Source: Anthoceros angustus (Eukaryota > Streptophyta > Anthocerotopsida > Anthocerotales > Anthocerotaceae). From it: a stretch of 64,000 nucleotides of DNA. Position numbers and translations under genes: made by a program. Below the pieces are notes generated by a model. It did no database searches. It worked only from the letters and a program-made list of their open reading frames with translations, and was not told the DNA's origin. The DNA lies in the NCBI GenBank assembly GCA_010909165.1, contig MU008161.1:930001-994000 (forward strand), read 5' to 3'. Positions 44,160-56,595 of the stretch are shown here, piece by piece (within the stretch, counting starts at the first letter, position 1; every line of letters starts with the position of its first letter).

Positions 44160-44408
44160 TGATGAAATAGGTCTAGCTTAAGGCACTATTCATTAGGGCC
44201 TCATTACTTAAACATTAATTTAGAGCTAGGGCTTTAGGTAGTTAGTTGTTACAACAACTTATAGTTGCAACAACTTATGGTTGCAACTACTTATGGTTAC
44301 AACAACATATTGTTGTAACCACCCAGCCTATTTAAAGGCTTGTACTTTACTCATTAATTAATTCATTCCATTGTTTCTCTTCTATCTAAGAGCTATTGAT
44401 TCTCATCA
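44160..44408 (+). repeat. Right LTR of first copia element
   Basis: 249 bp, matching the left LTR apart from about five differences, and followed directly by the GGACC target duplication. Confidence 0.95.
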
Positions 44409-44413
44409 GGACC

Positions 44414-47400
44414 GCTTGTAAGGACTCTGGAAAGATGCCTTGGTCGGCGGGGATGCTCTTGTGGAAAGACCGCATCGGTGGCGATTTGAGTTGTCCTTGG
44501 AGTCAGGTGAGTGCAGGCTCGTCGCCTCGTTCAAGGCACATGAGTCTGTTCCTTAGTCGCGCCTTTTTTTCTCCAGGCGTCCTGCGATTTGTTGGAGTCA
44601 TTCTTCGCTTGAGCCCTTGGAGCCATTACATGCAACTATGAAAGAAGTGAGATCACGAAGTGTTTAGATTGTTAAAAGGCGATACTGCATGAGCGCAACT
44701 TCTCGAAACAGGGGCGATCGTGAGCGGGAGTTGGAGTTGATGCTCACAGACGACTAGCCCACTGCTGCACCTCGAAACAGCAATTGCAGCTGGCGATGAG
44801 GAGGTCGGCGGTGTCACGATATCTGCATGCCCGGCCGATGGACAAAGTGCGGTGTGTGTGAGAACGACCCGTTTTCTCCGGTCGGCAATCTCTTGCTTTT
44901 CCCGCCCACACATAAGCTAGATGGAAATACACATCTTCCCGCCAAAGCGAGAATGAATCTATACCATCCAGAAAGGGGAAGGTGGGGTCGTTGTGCCGTC
45001 ATGAAGGAAGACACAGGGCAAGGCAGGCTCTGTAATCAAGCAACTCCTTAAATGCTTTGTCGCCGGCGACCGTGTTTTGCCATTGTCCCGGCTAATGTGG
45101 CAAATGCAAATTTGAGCATATTCTAAGGTATATGCTAGTTATGCCACGGCTAAAATTGTGTTCAGCGGTGGCATAACGTTGGGCACCTAGAGTGATTCAG
45201 CATCCACCGACTAGCGGTGTACCACCGCGTTTCCTACCGCAAAGTGGGCACCTCGACTTCATTAGCATTTAGTGCGAAGGCTTATTTCGCACAGCCCGTA
45301 TCGAGTCTTGCGCATCCACTTCTCATCCACCTTGCGCATCCCTCCTCCTCCCTGACGCCACGCCCCTCGTGTGAGCAATGGCCAATGACAGCGGCGTGTT
45401 CGATTTTGCAAATTTCGGGCGGCGGGTCGGATGCATGTCATTACCGAACCGGGTGGCCATGAGTCTGACGACTCAATTGTTGATCTCGGCGGGCGGATGC
45501 CGCACAACCGCGTCGTAGTTTTAGAGGATGATTCACGAGGCTATGGCGGCGTCGGCGGGCATAGTCCTTGAAGAGACACGGTGGCAGACTTCACAACGGT
45601 GGAAGCGATGGCGATGTGCGTGTTCCGAGATATGGAGAGCGGAGGATATGGTTGCCGATGGGGACCTTTTCATGCGATCCGGTGCGATGCGGGCGGAGAG
45701 GATCGCACAAGAGGAGCTCGTGCGACGTTTAACCGGATGTCCGGTGCTCGGCCGACCGCGCGGCGAGGCCGTGTGCCACCACGAGGCGGCACGGCACCAT
45801 CCATCCGGACTTCTTGGATCACCGATGGCGGCGCATCGCGAAGATGTACCTCGGCGCATTTGGGCGAAACCCGGATAACACCGGACGCCCTGCCGGACAA
45901 GGTCGGCCCCTCCGGCGGATCGTGGGCGGGTCCAGAATACTATCGAGAATGTGCTACACCGTGGGAACCGGCAAGACTACGATGTGGAGTGTTGCGAGTC
46001 TCCGGACTTTGGTGAGAAGATCCACATTGTTGATTTTGGGCTTGGCTTGGAAACAATATCGCACGCGGGTGATGGCGGAGTTGCAATCTTGGGAGTCGTC
46101 AAGAGCTAATGTGGTCCGTGGTCCCGGATCTTTGTTTGGTGATTGTGATGCCATCCAGCTTGGAGTTGCACGAGATGATGCCTCGCGCACATCCAAAGGT
46201 GAGGATCTGCGTGCAACAGCCGCGCGTTAGCGTAAAGTACCTCCGGCCGAGCTAGAATGGATTTGGTCTTAGAGAAGCATTGTTCAGGCCAAGTTGTGCG
46301 CCGATTTAAAGCGGCATTGTTGTGACAAAAATGTTTAGGCGTGTTGGCCATTCAAATTGAAGGTGATTCGTAGCATTCTTCCGCATGACAAAAGGAGGCG
46401 AGGCGCATTTGCAAGACCATCTGGATCGATCGAAGACGAAGGAGTTGTTGCCCATAGTATGGATAAACCGGATTCCACATGGGAAGAAAGCAGTGTGTGT
46501 GAGGGCTTTACGGGTTTTCGCATTGGGTCACTAAGATACAAGAATCGCAAACCAGGTAGTGAAAAATGTTAGATGGACCGTAGGCTACGGTCAAAGCAGC
46601 CAACGCCATATGGATTACACGTCATGTGGATGGACGTTTTCTTCAAAGGTCATGCGGAAAGGCGAATCGGAAGTCTTCAACTTGCGACTCGTACGAAGAG
46701 GAGATCTTCATTGAGTATGCCAGCGGCGGAAATTGTGCTCCACGTTTATTCTGACTACTTTTGCAAGCTTTGGATGAAGTATTTCCATTAAAATACTGCA
46801 ATACCGGTTTTCGATCAGATGCGATGACCTAAAGAGGAAAATAAAAGGCGGTCGGATCACGTACAAGGTGAGATGGCGGTCCTTATTCCAGTGTCACGGA
46901 TGTCCCGAACTTTGGCGCAACCCCATGGCCTCATACCCTTTTCTTGCGAATGAAGGCGGGGCTTGAAACAAACCGTGTGCACATTCGACGCCCTTATTGT
47001 TGCGTGTGCGGACAAGAATGTGGCTCGAGACTCCACAGAGAACAACAACGAAGGCGAAAATGGCGCGGCACAAGTGCTTGGGCGGCTAAGTTCATTGGTA
47101 TTGCCATAGATGGTATGGACCAAAAAAGCAGTTGCCCCATTACAGATTGCCAAAGACGGTTGATTCCGGAGCCCTTGTCGGGCTTCACGTTCTAGGTGTC
47201 TGGTGTTCAACTACTTGGTGCGCACAGTGTATTTGAGTTTCCGAATGTGAGAAATGATCCGAAGATGTAGCCGTGATTCAAGATGTTATCAATACAGGAG
47301 GCCGCTCCCCTATTCTATACTTGCGGATGGACAACACACTGCTCAAAACAAGAATCGGAGGTATTGGCATATCATCCATGCTTGTGGCGAAGGTATCTTC

Positions 47401-49000
47401 AAAAATCAAGGTGGGGTTTCTTCTTGTTGGCCATACCCACGATCGATTGACCAAATGTTTTCGAGGTTCTCGGTTGTGCTAGGGTTGAAGGATGCTTTCA
47501 CATTGCGAAAATGATAGGGTTCTTTGGAGCGGGCGTACACCCCATCACCGCAGATTCACATATCAAGGAGGTGCGGACTTCAAGACCTATCTATGGCCGA
47601 AGGGGATCTGCCGCAACGTATGACTTGCATAATCACGATTTTCAACACCGGTTCAAAATAACAAGGAGAAGTCGCTATCGGAGAGGGCGTGGCGTGCTAA
47701 GATGCAAGGAGTTTTCAAGTTCGATCACCGTCACCGGAGGGTGGTGTGCGCTATTACGTTCGGTGCCACCACGGGTGATTGTGGCGCTCCATTGTTGCCG
47801 TTGGTCCCATCACATGCCCAAGGTAAAGGAAAGGGACATGCAAAGCGGAAGGATGCCCCGATGTCCGTGTCGATGACGATAGTCTCAAGCGATGGCGGTA
47901 GTGGTAGTGTAGTGGCGGAGTCCATGAAGTAAAAGCGGGCCTAGAACGCACCAGGCGACATATGAATGTGGAGCAACTAGCATGGTGGGATACGTTGGAT
48001 GAGCAGTAGCAATAGCCGAGAGACTAGCGGTGGCATTCCATTCCGTTGGAGAGAATGGTCTTGGTACACTCGCGATGAAGAAAACGAGGTACCACAGACC
48101 CTCCAGACTCAACTTTGGTTGATCCCGCAATGGCAGACGGATTTTTGGACATGGTGGAGGTGTACAGGGCACATCAGTGCGGAGGGAGGGCAAGGCGAGG
48201 CTCGGTCGAGGTTGTGTGAAGGAGATTGAGGAGGGAATGATGGTTGCTGTCCAAGCTGGGGATGATCCAGGCAGACCATTCTGGCTCGCAAAAGTGGTGG
48301 AGGTGGACCATGATCGGGTCCCTTTCATGATAGTTCATTGGTGGCGGACGAGAGAACAATGATGCATTCGAGGGAAGGTACATGGAGGAGTTTGTGATCT
48401 GAGCGCCCACCGTGTCGAGGGAAAAAGTGCGGCGATCAAAGAATGGAGGCGAGGGCGTCGGGAGAAGCATTTGCAAAGCCTCAACTTCCGAGACAAATGT
48501 GCTGGCCTATGATTTGTGACAAGGAACAAGGCGTTGCGAGGGCGACAATGAAGCGATAAAGACCAAAGTCTTTGAGTTGCGTCGAGCCGGTGATGAACCG
48601 GCGAGACTTCCGCCGGTGACACGAATGTCATGCCCGAAGACATGATTGACTCGGAAGACCTCGACAATGTGGAATCAACGGATGAGTCCACGCAGGCGTG
48701 GTGGTGGACCGGTGGATGGTGGACTGGAGAGGAGCCGGACGGTAGGCAACCTAATATTGTCAACTTTCCGGTTCCTTGTACCAGACCGTTATGTCCCCTC
48801 GGGCTTGAATGCGTGGATTGTTTTCGTCTTTTCGTGGAAAGGTTTAACTTGCCATCGGCATCATCTCTTTGTAGGAAGTTGACGGTGTGATAATGTCCGG
48901 AGCATGTAAACGGCGACTATGTCGAAACCGGATCCCAATGTGGTGCTCTAATTTTCTAACAATGTTCGGTGGTTTTGTCCGATTGAGGCGGCGAGGCCAA
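44414..49000 (+). pseudogene. Decayed DNA-transposon-like protein region
   Basis: Plus-strand fragments recall a transposon-associated protein found in plants and animals. One is a TLLKTRIGGIGISSMLVAKV-like piece at 47,270-47,400. Another is the motif VGHTHDR followed in the next frame by IDQMFSRFS (47,425-47,470), which resembles the GHTHEDIDQ signature of DUF7869-like domains as I remember them. A HDFQHRFKI piece lies near 47,640, and a FWLAKVVEVDHD...IVHWW segment at 48,280-48,345 resembles the small domain that often ends such proteins. All are frame-shifted. The rest (44,414-46,600) shows no recognisable protein. Confidence 0.4.
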
Positions 49001-49296
49001 TGGTGATCATGCGTCATCTATGTTCGACCTTGCGGTGTGGCGAAGTGTTCCCGGAGGATGGTCACACCACAGGATGTCCGTGGCAAGGTATGTATGCCGC
49101 AGCAAGTGCGCCAATGTTTGTTTTCGGTTCTAGTTAGGGACCGCCTAATGACTATGGGGTGGAACGGACGGGTCGATCTCGGTGGCGGTGGCAGTTGACG
49201 GACGCACAAAAAGCGGCGTACGACGGGCTCAAGCAGCGTCTTCCTCCTGCCACGAGGTTGTCTTCCACCTCCTTTGTGGTTTGTGCACGCGCTCAT

Positions 49297-49454
49297 CCCC
49301 TCCTCGGCGGAGGCCGTCCTCACGCCATGCTCCTCCACCTCCTTCCGACCTCGGCTGTATGGGTTTTGCCCTTTTGTCGCCCCTCCTCGGCGGAGCCGTC
49401 CTCACGCCATGCTCCTCCACCTCCTTCCGACCTCTGTATGGGTTTTGCCTGTTT
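49297..49454. repeat. Two-copy tandem repeat, about 80 bp
   Basis: CCCCTCCTCGGCGGAG, CCGTCCTCACGCCATGCTCC and TATGGGTTTTGCC occur twice in a row (starts at 49,297 and about 49,379). Confidence 0.85.
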
Positions 49455-51640
49455 GATGTTGCCCTCTCCTTACGTCCCATCCATCCAACCTTCCCTTGAA
49501 CTAACTGCTTTGCAGCCCTTCCGGATGAGGACTCGCAGAGGTGGCTACGAGTCACCACCTCGTATCACAAGGGAGGATGTGGAGGCAAAGCGAGCGGCGG
49601 AGAAGGATGGAAGTTGCCCATCCAGACTTGTGTGGAGGCCATTTGGGTCTCCAGTGCAGCGTGGGCGGGGAAAGGATGGCGTGGCCATCTCCTTCCATGC
49701 GGAGGGTGGCGGTGGCATCGTAGATTTTCCGGATCGCAGGCGGTAGGAAAAAGCCAAGGGTGGAAGAGGACTATAGGATAGCGAAGGAGGGGTTCACGGA
49801 GGCGAAGCGAAGGGTGCAGCAACTCCAGCACAGTCGCAGGAAGGAGGGTGAAGGAAGAGCACGAGGACTGTCCGGTCCCAATTGTTTAGAGCTTCCGTGA
49901 CCTTGCTGCCGTGAGTCCATGCAGCACTTACGCGAATGAAGGTTGCCGCAGAGGAGGCTGTCGCCGGGAGCGGGGGGGTGGAAGTGAAGGAGGAGGCGTA
50001 AGCACTTACCTCTACCTTTTCGGAGTTGAGCATGGTTGTCGCCGCATGCACTAACGGGCTGTTCATTGTGGCGAGGCAGTGATGGGGACACCCTTGGCAA
50101 AGCGGAGAACTGGAGATAGGAGCGTGAAGTGGGTTACCTAGGTTTTTTTGCAAGCGATCAGACTAGAAGCGGGGCGGGAGGAAGAAAGGGAGGGAGAGGG
50201 GTTGGATGCTTCGTAGCTTTCTCGTGGCTTCAAGTCGAGTTGGGGCGGCAATCACATGATTTTGTGTATGTCAAGTTTTAGCGTCGATGTGCAAGCCATG
50301 GTCTGCGCAGTGTGAAGCGGAAACGGGGTTTGAGTTTGGGGAATGCCGATTCGGAATGTTTTGTCCGTCATACGGGTGGCTATGAGCCAACGGTCAATGT
50401 CACATGGCATGGACTAGAGGCGGTTACATGTGAACTACACCATAGCGGTTTTCCAATACTTTATTAGCGAAATGTATTCATCAGATATACTTTGTACCTT
50501 GGGGATGTATATTTGAATAATATTATTCCATGTATTTTACATGAATAACCCTAAGGCCCTAGCAGTGAGCCGCTAGTGATGCATTCATCCAATTGTGTAA
50601 CATGACGGTGTACACTTTTCCATATGCCGGTTGTAAAGGTAGCTTTGGTCGTAATGTATCCCAAAAGTGACGATTGAAATAAAGCCTAAATAAATGTTCT
50701 AGTCTGCACGCCATAAATTTATAAGGATCTCTACTTTTCTCCCGAATGCCTCTTTTGTTTAACCATGAGACATCGAGGTGTGGAAATATTGCCAATAAAT
50801 TTCAAGTTTTGATGAAGTGGAATGGGTTTGGGTGTCTGTCGTTGTATTTTTAGCAGCCGTTTCCCACAAACCCTCAAAATCAACGTTCCGAGTTTTCTTA
50901 AGTGCAAATTTTGATGACATATTTGGCCCGTCCCCGGAAAGTGGAGTGTGTCACTAGCCCTAAGGAGACCCAATGATTGGGTCCTGACGATCACTGCGAG
51001 GCTTTGCGGTCGAAGCACCCGGAGTCACTGGAGGATTTCAAGCTGTGGATGGCCAAGTTTCACTCCGACGGCTTGACTCACAGGCTGCACGGCTGGCCCC
51101 GACGCTATCGCCCCCTCCTAGATTTCATCACAACCTCTTCTACGAACTGGACGCACGACAAACATGTCCTGTGGGAGGAGATGAACGACCTCTACATCAT
51201 CGAGGACAGTGATCATGGAGGTTAGGACTGGTGGTCAACGGCTTTAGGCACCTTGGAGCAGGGGTTTTGTTAGGACATGGTGGTGGAGGCCTTTAGCGTT
51301 TAGGTTTGTAGGTTTCATCATATCTCACAACCTGTTTTGAGGAGGAAAAGTGTGTGTCCCCTTTGGTGCTTGGCCGCTCTTGGTTAGGGCGCCAAAGCAG
51401 ACATAACATCATGTGCTGTGAGAAAACAATCCGTACTAGAATCTAGGGTATATTCCTCTACATGTCTACGCCTTTCATTGCTTTCACGAGAAAAAAAATG
51501 GCCCATCCCCTCTGTCCTCTTTGGTATGCCATAATTACTTTGTTGTCAATATGTACATATTATTTCACCCGGATTCTTTCACCCAGTTAGGGTCAAGTTC
51601 TCTTAAAAGACTGATACTTTGCCTCATGGGTTGCTGGAAT
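49455..51640. other. Interval without a confident gene
   Basis: A plus-strand frame at 50,977-51,225 (MGPDDHCEALRSKHPESLED start) and minus-strand pieces at 50,950-50,560 (KTRNVDFEGLWETAAKN; MACRLEHLFRLYFNRHFW) look protein-like but match no family I know. They are probably decayed mobile DNA. 50,440-50,560 is AT-rich. Confidence 0.3.
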
Positions 51641-51649
51641 CCGGCGAAG

Positions 51650-51899
51650 AGTCCGCTGGCCAACTGAAAGTGCGAGGACCTCTCATTTTGAAGGAACTGT
51701 GGTGGCTTGTATTTCGCTTGAACATATATGACTAGATACTTGTAGCTTGAGGTGACAAGGAAGACGTGCTTCACATTTTCTGTCCTCTGGTGGATCAAAA
51801 TCCTGGGGATCACTCGTCTCCTTGCACCTACTCTGTATCACCCTAAATGATGACGGGGCCGCTAGACTGCTCCTCTGATACAATCAAACAACTCGACAA
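51650..51899. repeat. Left half of the split flank copy of the PLR-like locus
   Basis: Diverged copy of 19,107-19,350 (CCGCTGGCCAACTGAAAGTG, ATCAAAATCCTGGGGAT, CTGCTCCTCTGATACAATCAA), ending in the GACAA target site of the second copia element. Confidence 0.75.
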
Positions 51900-52088
51900 T
51901 GTGCGTAGACACATGAGAGCAAACACATGACGAAGAAGAGAGAATACAAATTGTGTATTGAATTATGAGAGTGTGCGAAGGCATAAAACATGTTTGTACA
52001 CGGAGGAGTCGTGCCTGTTTGGATCGTGTCTCTTACGATGGTGCCTATTCAGATTGACGAGCATCATGACATGAACTGGTTTCACACA
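51900..52088 (-). repeat. 3' LTR of second copia element
   Basis: 189 bp, bounded by TG and CA, preceded (minus strand) by a G-rich polypurine tract. It differs from its partner by a few substitutions and a 5-bp length difference. Confidence 0.95.
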
Positions 52089-52203
52089 CCCCCCTTGGAG
52101 CGAGATGATCTGAATCTAGCTATCACAAGTCTACAAGTCCTAACTTCGAGCAAAAGCCCTCATGTTTGACCTTTCCCCAGGGCTTTGTCAGAATGTCGAC
52201 GAG

Positions 52204-53609
52204 CTAGTTTTCAGTAGGTACGTACTTCAATATGAGAGCTCCTAAGTCTACCTTGAGGCGGAGGAAGTGATAACGTACGTCTATGTGCTTTGATCCCTCG
52301 TGAAATCTGAGATCTTTGGATAGAGCTATGACAGCTGTATTGTCACATATTAATTCCAAAGGTCCTTCCTGTGGGTATCCAAGGTCTCGAAGGAGTTGAA
52401 CTATCCATAGACTTCTTTGGCTGCGGAGGCTACAATATATTGATTCGGTGAGCTCGAGCAATCAGTCTGTTTCTTGATTTCAGCCATTACCAAGCATAAA
52501 GACATAACCACTTGTGGATTTCCTAGTGTCCGGATCGCCTGCATAGTCTGCATCAATCCAACCTATAAGCTTGGTGTGAGCTCATTAGGACCTCCTTTAT
52601 ACTGAATTCCATGGGTTCTTGTCGGTTGAAGATATCTAAGGATTCTCTTAGCCGCCACCCAATGTAACTTTCCAGGATTGGACAAGAACTGAGAAACATG
52701 GCGATTAGGACATGCTACATCTGGTCTAGTGTATTGAGCTAAATCTTTGAACAACACCAACTATGCTGCATACGGGGCGGTGCATCTCATGACTTCAACA
52801 TCTACCTGAGGTGACATTGTTTTACTTAATCTAGGGCCTATTTGCATAGGTGTATCTACATGTTTGCAGCTAGACATTTCATACTTGGTAAGTAAATTAG
52901 AAACATATGTCCCCTGATGTAAGGTGATGGTATGATTAGATGGATCCTGAGTAACCTGAATGCCAAGGCAGTATGTCATGCTACCATTATCTGTCATCTT
53001 GAATTCCTTCCTAAGAGTAGACTTGCACTCAACTAGGTAGGCTTCATCATTTGAAACCATTATCAAATCATCCACATAAAGACCCATCATAAGCATTTTC
53101 TGCCCTCTGTTTCTTGTGAAGACACTAGAGTCTACAGAGCTTTTAACATAGCCGAGGCTGAGTAAATACCGTAGAAGACATTACGACCTCTGGGAGGCTA
53201 TTCGATCCATATGAGTTTTCTTTAGAAGGCAGACCTTGGATTCTTGTCCTTTCACTTCATATCCAGGAGGCTGTGGTACGTAGATTTCTTCCTTTAAGAT
53301 TCCATGTAGAAAGGCCGTCTCCACATCTAGCTGTTGTATGAAGAGACTGTACAAAGCAGCTAAGGCTATCATCACACGAAGAGAGGTCAGTTTTACTACC
53401 GGACTAAAAATGCTTGATTCAGAATAGTCGACTCCACTCTTTTGTGTGAATCCCCTTGCTACTATTCTGGCCTTGAACCTGGCTAGGGAGCCATCTGCAT
53501 TGTGCTTCTTCCTCAGAACCCATTTGCTGCCTACAATGTTTCTTCCTTGTGGTGGATCAACCAAGGTCCATGTTTCGTTAGAAACCAAGGATTGATATTC
53601 ACTTTCCAT
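52204..53609 (-). pseudogene. Reverse transcriptase and RNase H of second copia element
   Basis: Copia RT motifs are clear at 53,609-53,181 (ETWTLVDPPQGRNIVGSKW, ARIVARGFTQKSGVDY, LDVETAFLHG) and 53,096-52,761 (GLYVDDLIMVS, YCLGIQVTQD). The RNase H core is at 52,461-52,204 (ICDNTAVIALSK, KHIDVRYHFLR). Stops near 53,190, 52,760 and 52,470 separate the parts, so no single polyprotein is made. Confidence 0.92.
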
Positions 53610-56595
53610 TGCTTGCTTCCAGGAGTTGGATTCTTGTCCTTCAAGTGCTTCCTTGGCAGTACAATCGATAGAGAAAGAGCATGAGCAGAAAGGCCTTGTG
53701 ATTTGTCAAAAGTGAGGTCATGGAGTTTTACTTGAGGAATCCCTTTGTTTGTCCTAGTAGATTGTCTTGGGTTGTTGTCAGAAGTACTTTGAAGTTGATC
53801 ATGTCCAGCAACTTAGGGATCAGTCCTATTCCCCATGGTAGGCGGGATCAAAAGTTCATATGGTTCAGTGTCCTCATCCATCTGCAACACACGGTTAGCA
53901 GGAAGGCTTGCATCATTCCCCATCATTGGGCCGTTGAGGTTGTATGGATTTGGAGGAGTAAGCGCGGTGGGTTGGTGGAGTTGAAGGAGTGACCACGGGT
54001 TTGGGCGCCGCAGTGTAATGGTAGGGTTGGGCAGCACCAGTGTGGAGGCGGTGGAAGACATCTTCCTCAAAGGTGGTAATTAAGCGGCGAAGTCATGTCA
54101 TGATGCACTTGGAGAGGATTTGGGAGGGGGCACCTAGATGAGCTTCATAAAAATGGCGTTCTCGTGACGAAAACTTCGGTTGTGGCAATTGAAGAGCCTT
54201 AAACCCTTCACGCCGTTATCTTCCCCATCCCTCTACGAAGCTTGATGGAGCAGGGGTCTAGCTTCTTCTGCGATCTCGTGGGACATACTTGTATGCGTGC
54301 ATCCAAGACCTTGAGATGGGCGATGTTCGGTTTAGTCCATCCGGACTTCAAAGGTGTTTTATCTGCAGAGTTGAAGTTCATAGCGATTTTGGACATAGGA
54401 ACCTGAACGGCTACCCTGCACAAGTAGGTGGGGAGGCCAGCGGTGTGAAGAAGGCTGCGAACATCGTCCATGATGGAGGCGATGGCTGCTTTGCAGTGGT
54501 GTGAATCCCTTGCTACTGGCCTTGAACACAGCTAGGAGCCATGCATTGTGCTTCTTCCTCGAACCCATTTGCCTACAATGTTTCTTCCTTGTGGTGGATC
54601 AACCAAGGTCCATGTTTAGATTAGAAACCAAGGATTGATATTCACTTTCCATTGCTTGCTTCCAGGAGTTGGATTCTTGTCCTTCAAGTGCTTCCTTGAC
54701 AGGTACAATGTCAGCACTGAAGAGAGCATGAGCAGAAAGGCCTTGTGATTTGTCAAAAGTGAGGTCATGGAGTTTTACTTGAGGAATCCCTTTGTTTGTC
54801 CTAGTAGATTGTCTTGGGTTGTTGTCAGAAGTACTTTGAAGTTGATCATGTCCAGCAACTTAGGGATCAGTCCTATTCCCCATGGTAGGCGGGATCAAAA
54901 GTTCATATGGTTCGATGTCCTCATCCATCGCAACACGGTTAGCGAAGGCTTGCATCATTCCCCATCATTGGGCCGTTGAGGTTGTATGGATTTGGAGGAG
55001 TAGCGCGGTGGGTTGGTGGAGTTGAAGGAGTGACCACGGGTTTGGGCGCCGCAGTGTAATGGTAGGGTTGGGCAGCACCAGTGTGGAGGCGGTGGAAGAC
55101 ATCTTCCTCAAAGGTGGTAATTAAGCGGCGAAGTCATGTCATGATGCACTTGGAGAGGATTTGGGAGGGGCACCTAGATGAGCTTCATAAAAATGGCGTT
55201 CTCGTGACGAAAACTTCGGTTGTGGCAATTGAAGAGCCTTAAACCCTTCACGCCGTTATCTTCCCCATCCCTCTACGAAGCTTGATGGAGCAGGGGTCTA
55301 GCTTCTTCTGCGAATCTCGGTGGGACATACTTGTATGCGTGCATCCAAGACCTTGAGATGGCTGATGTTCGGTTTCAGTCCCATCCAGACTTCAAAAGGT
55401 GTTTTATCTGCAAGAGTTGAAGTTCCATAGCGATTTTGGACATAGGAACCTGAACGGCTACCCTGCACAAGTAGGTGGGGAGGCCAGCGGTGTGAAGAAG
55501 GCTGCGAACATCGTCCATGATGGAGGCGATGGCTGCTTTGCAGTGGTGTGAATCCTTGCTACTATTCGGCCTTGAACAGCTAGGAGCCATGCATTGTGCT
55601 TCTTCCTCAGAACCCATTTGCTGCCTACAATGTTTCTTCCTTGTGGTGGATCAACCAAGGTCCATGTTTCGTTAGAAACCAAGGATTGATATTCACTTTC
55701 CATTGCTTGCTTCCAGGAGTTGGATTCTTGTCCTTCAAGTGCTTCCTTGACAGGTACAATGTCAGCACTGAAGAGAGCATGAGCAGAAAGGCCTTGTGAT
55801 TTGTCAAAAGTGAGGTTTTTACTTGAGGAATCCCTTTGTTTGTCCTAGTAGATTGTCTTGGGTTGTTAGTACTTTGAAGTTGATCATGTCCGGCAACTTA
55901 GGGATCATCCTATTCCCCGTGGCGGGATCAAAAGTTCATATGGTTCAGTGTCCTCATCCATCTGCAACACACGGTTAGCAGGAAGGCTTGCATCATTCCC
56001 CCCTGTCATTGGGCCGTTGAGGTTGTATGGATTTGGAGGAGTAGCGCCAGTGGGTTGGTGGAGTTGAAGGAGTGACCACGGGTTTGGGCGCCGCAGTGTA
56101 ATGTGTAGGGTTGGGAGCGGCGATTGGAGGCGGGTGGAAGACATCTTCCTCAAAGGTGGTAATTAAAAGCGGCGAAGTCATGATGCACTTGGAGAGGATT
56201 TGGAGGAGCACCTAGGATGAGCTTCATAAAAATGGCGTTCTCGTGACGAAAACTTCGGTTGTGGCAATTGAAGAGCCTTAAACCCTTCACGCCGTTATCT
56301 TCCCCGTATCCTACGAAGGTAAGCTTGATGGAACGGGGGTCTAGCTTCTTGCGAATCTCCGGTGGGACATACTTGTATGCCGTGCATCCGAAGACCTTGA
56401 GATGGCTGATGTTCGGTTTCCGTCCCATCCAGACTTCAAAAGGTGTTTTATCTGCAAGAGTTGAAGTTCCGCAACGATTTTGGACATAGCAGACACAAAC
56501 GGCAGCCTCTGCCCACAAGTAGGTGGGGAGGCCAGCAGTGTGAAGAGAGCTGCGAACATCGTCCATGATGGAGCGATGGCAGCGCTCTGCTTTGC
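53444..56595 (-). repeat. Tandem triplication of a 1.05-kb integrase-to-RT segment
   Basis: Three head-to-tail copies start at 53,444, 54,499 and 55,546, each at GTGTGAATCC. Each ends at CTTTGC beside a GGTG(T/C)GAAT sequence. Read on the minus strand each contains the integrase C-terminus, linker and start of RT. The left copy keeps an intact RT start, the right copy keeps an intact integrase end (GRKPNISHLKVFGC), and the inner halves carry shared small deletions. Confidence 0.93.

Larger units (their letters stand above)
36320..44408 (+). mobile_element. Ty1-copia LTR retrotransposon, first element, decayed coding region
   Basis: LTRs at 36,320-36,569 and 44,160-44,408 begin TGATGA and end TCATCA, and differ at only about five positions by eye. 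The target duplication is perfect: GGACC at 36,315-36,319 and 44,409-44,413. The primer-binding site directly after the left LTR is TGGTATCGAGC (36,570-36,580), close to the initiator-Met tRNA site typical of copia. A purine tract GTGAGTGGGAG (44,149-44,159) precedes the right LTR. The internal order gag, protease, integrase, reverse transcriptase, RNase H on the plus strand is the Ty1-copia order. The reading frame is broken many times, so the element is not autonomous. About 2.4 kb of extra non-coding sequence lies between RNase H and the right LTR. Confidence 0.95.
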
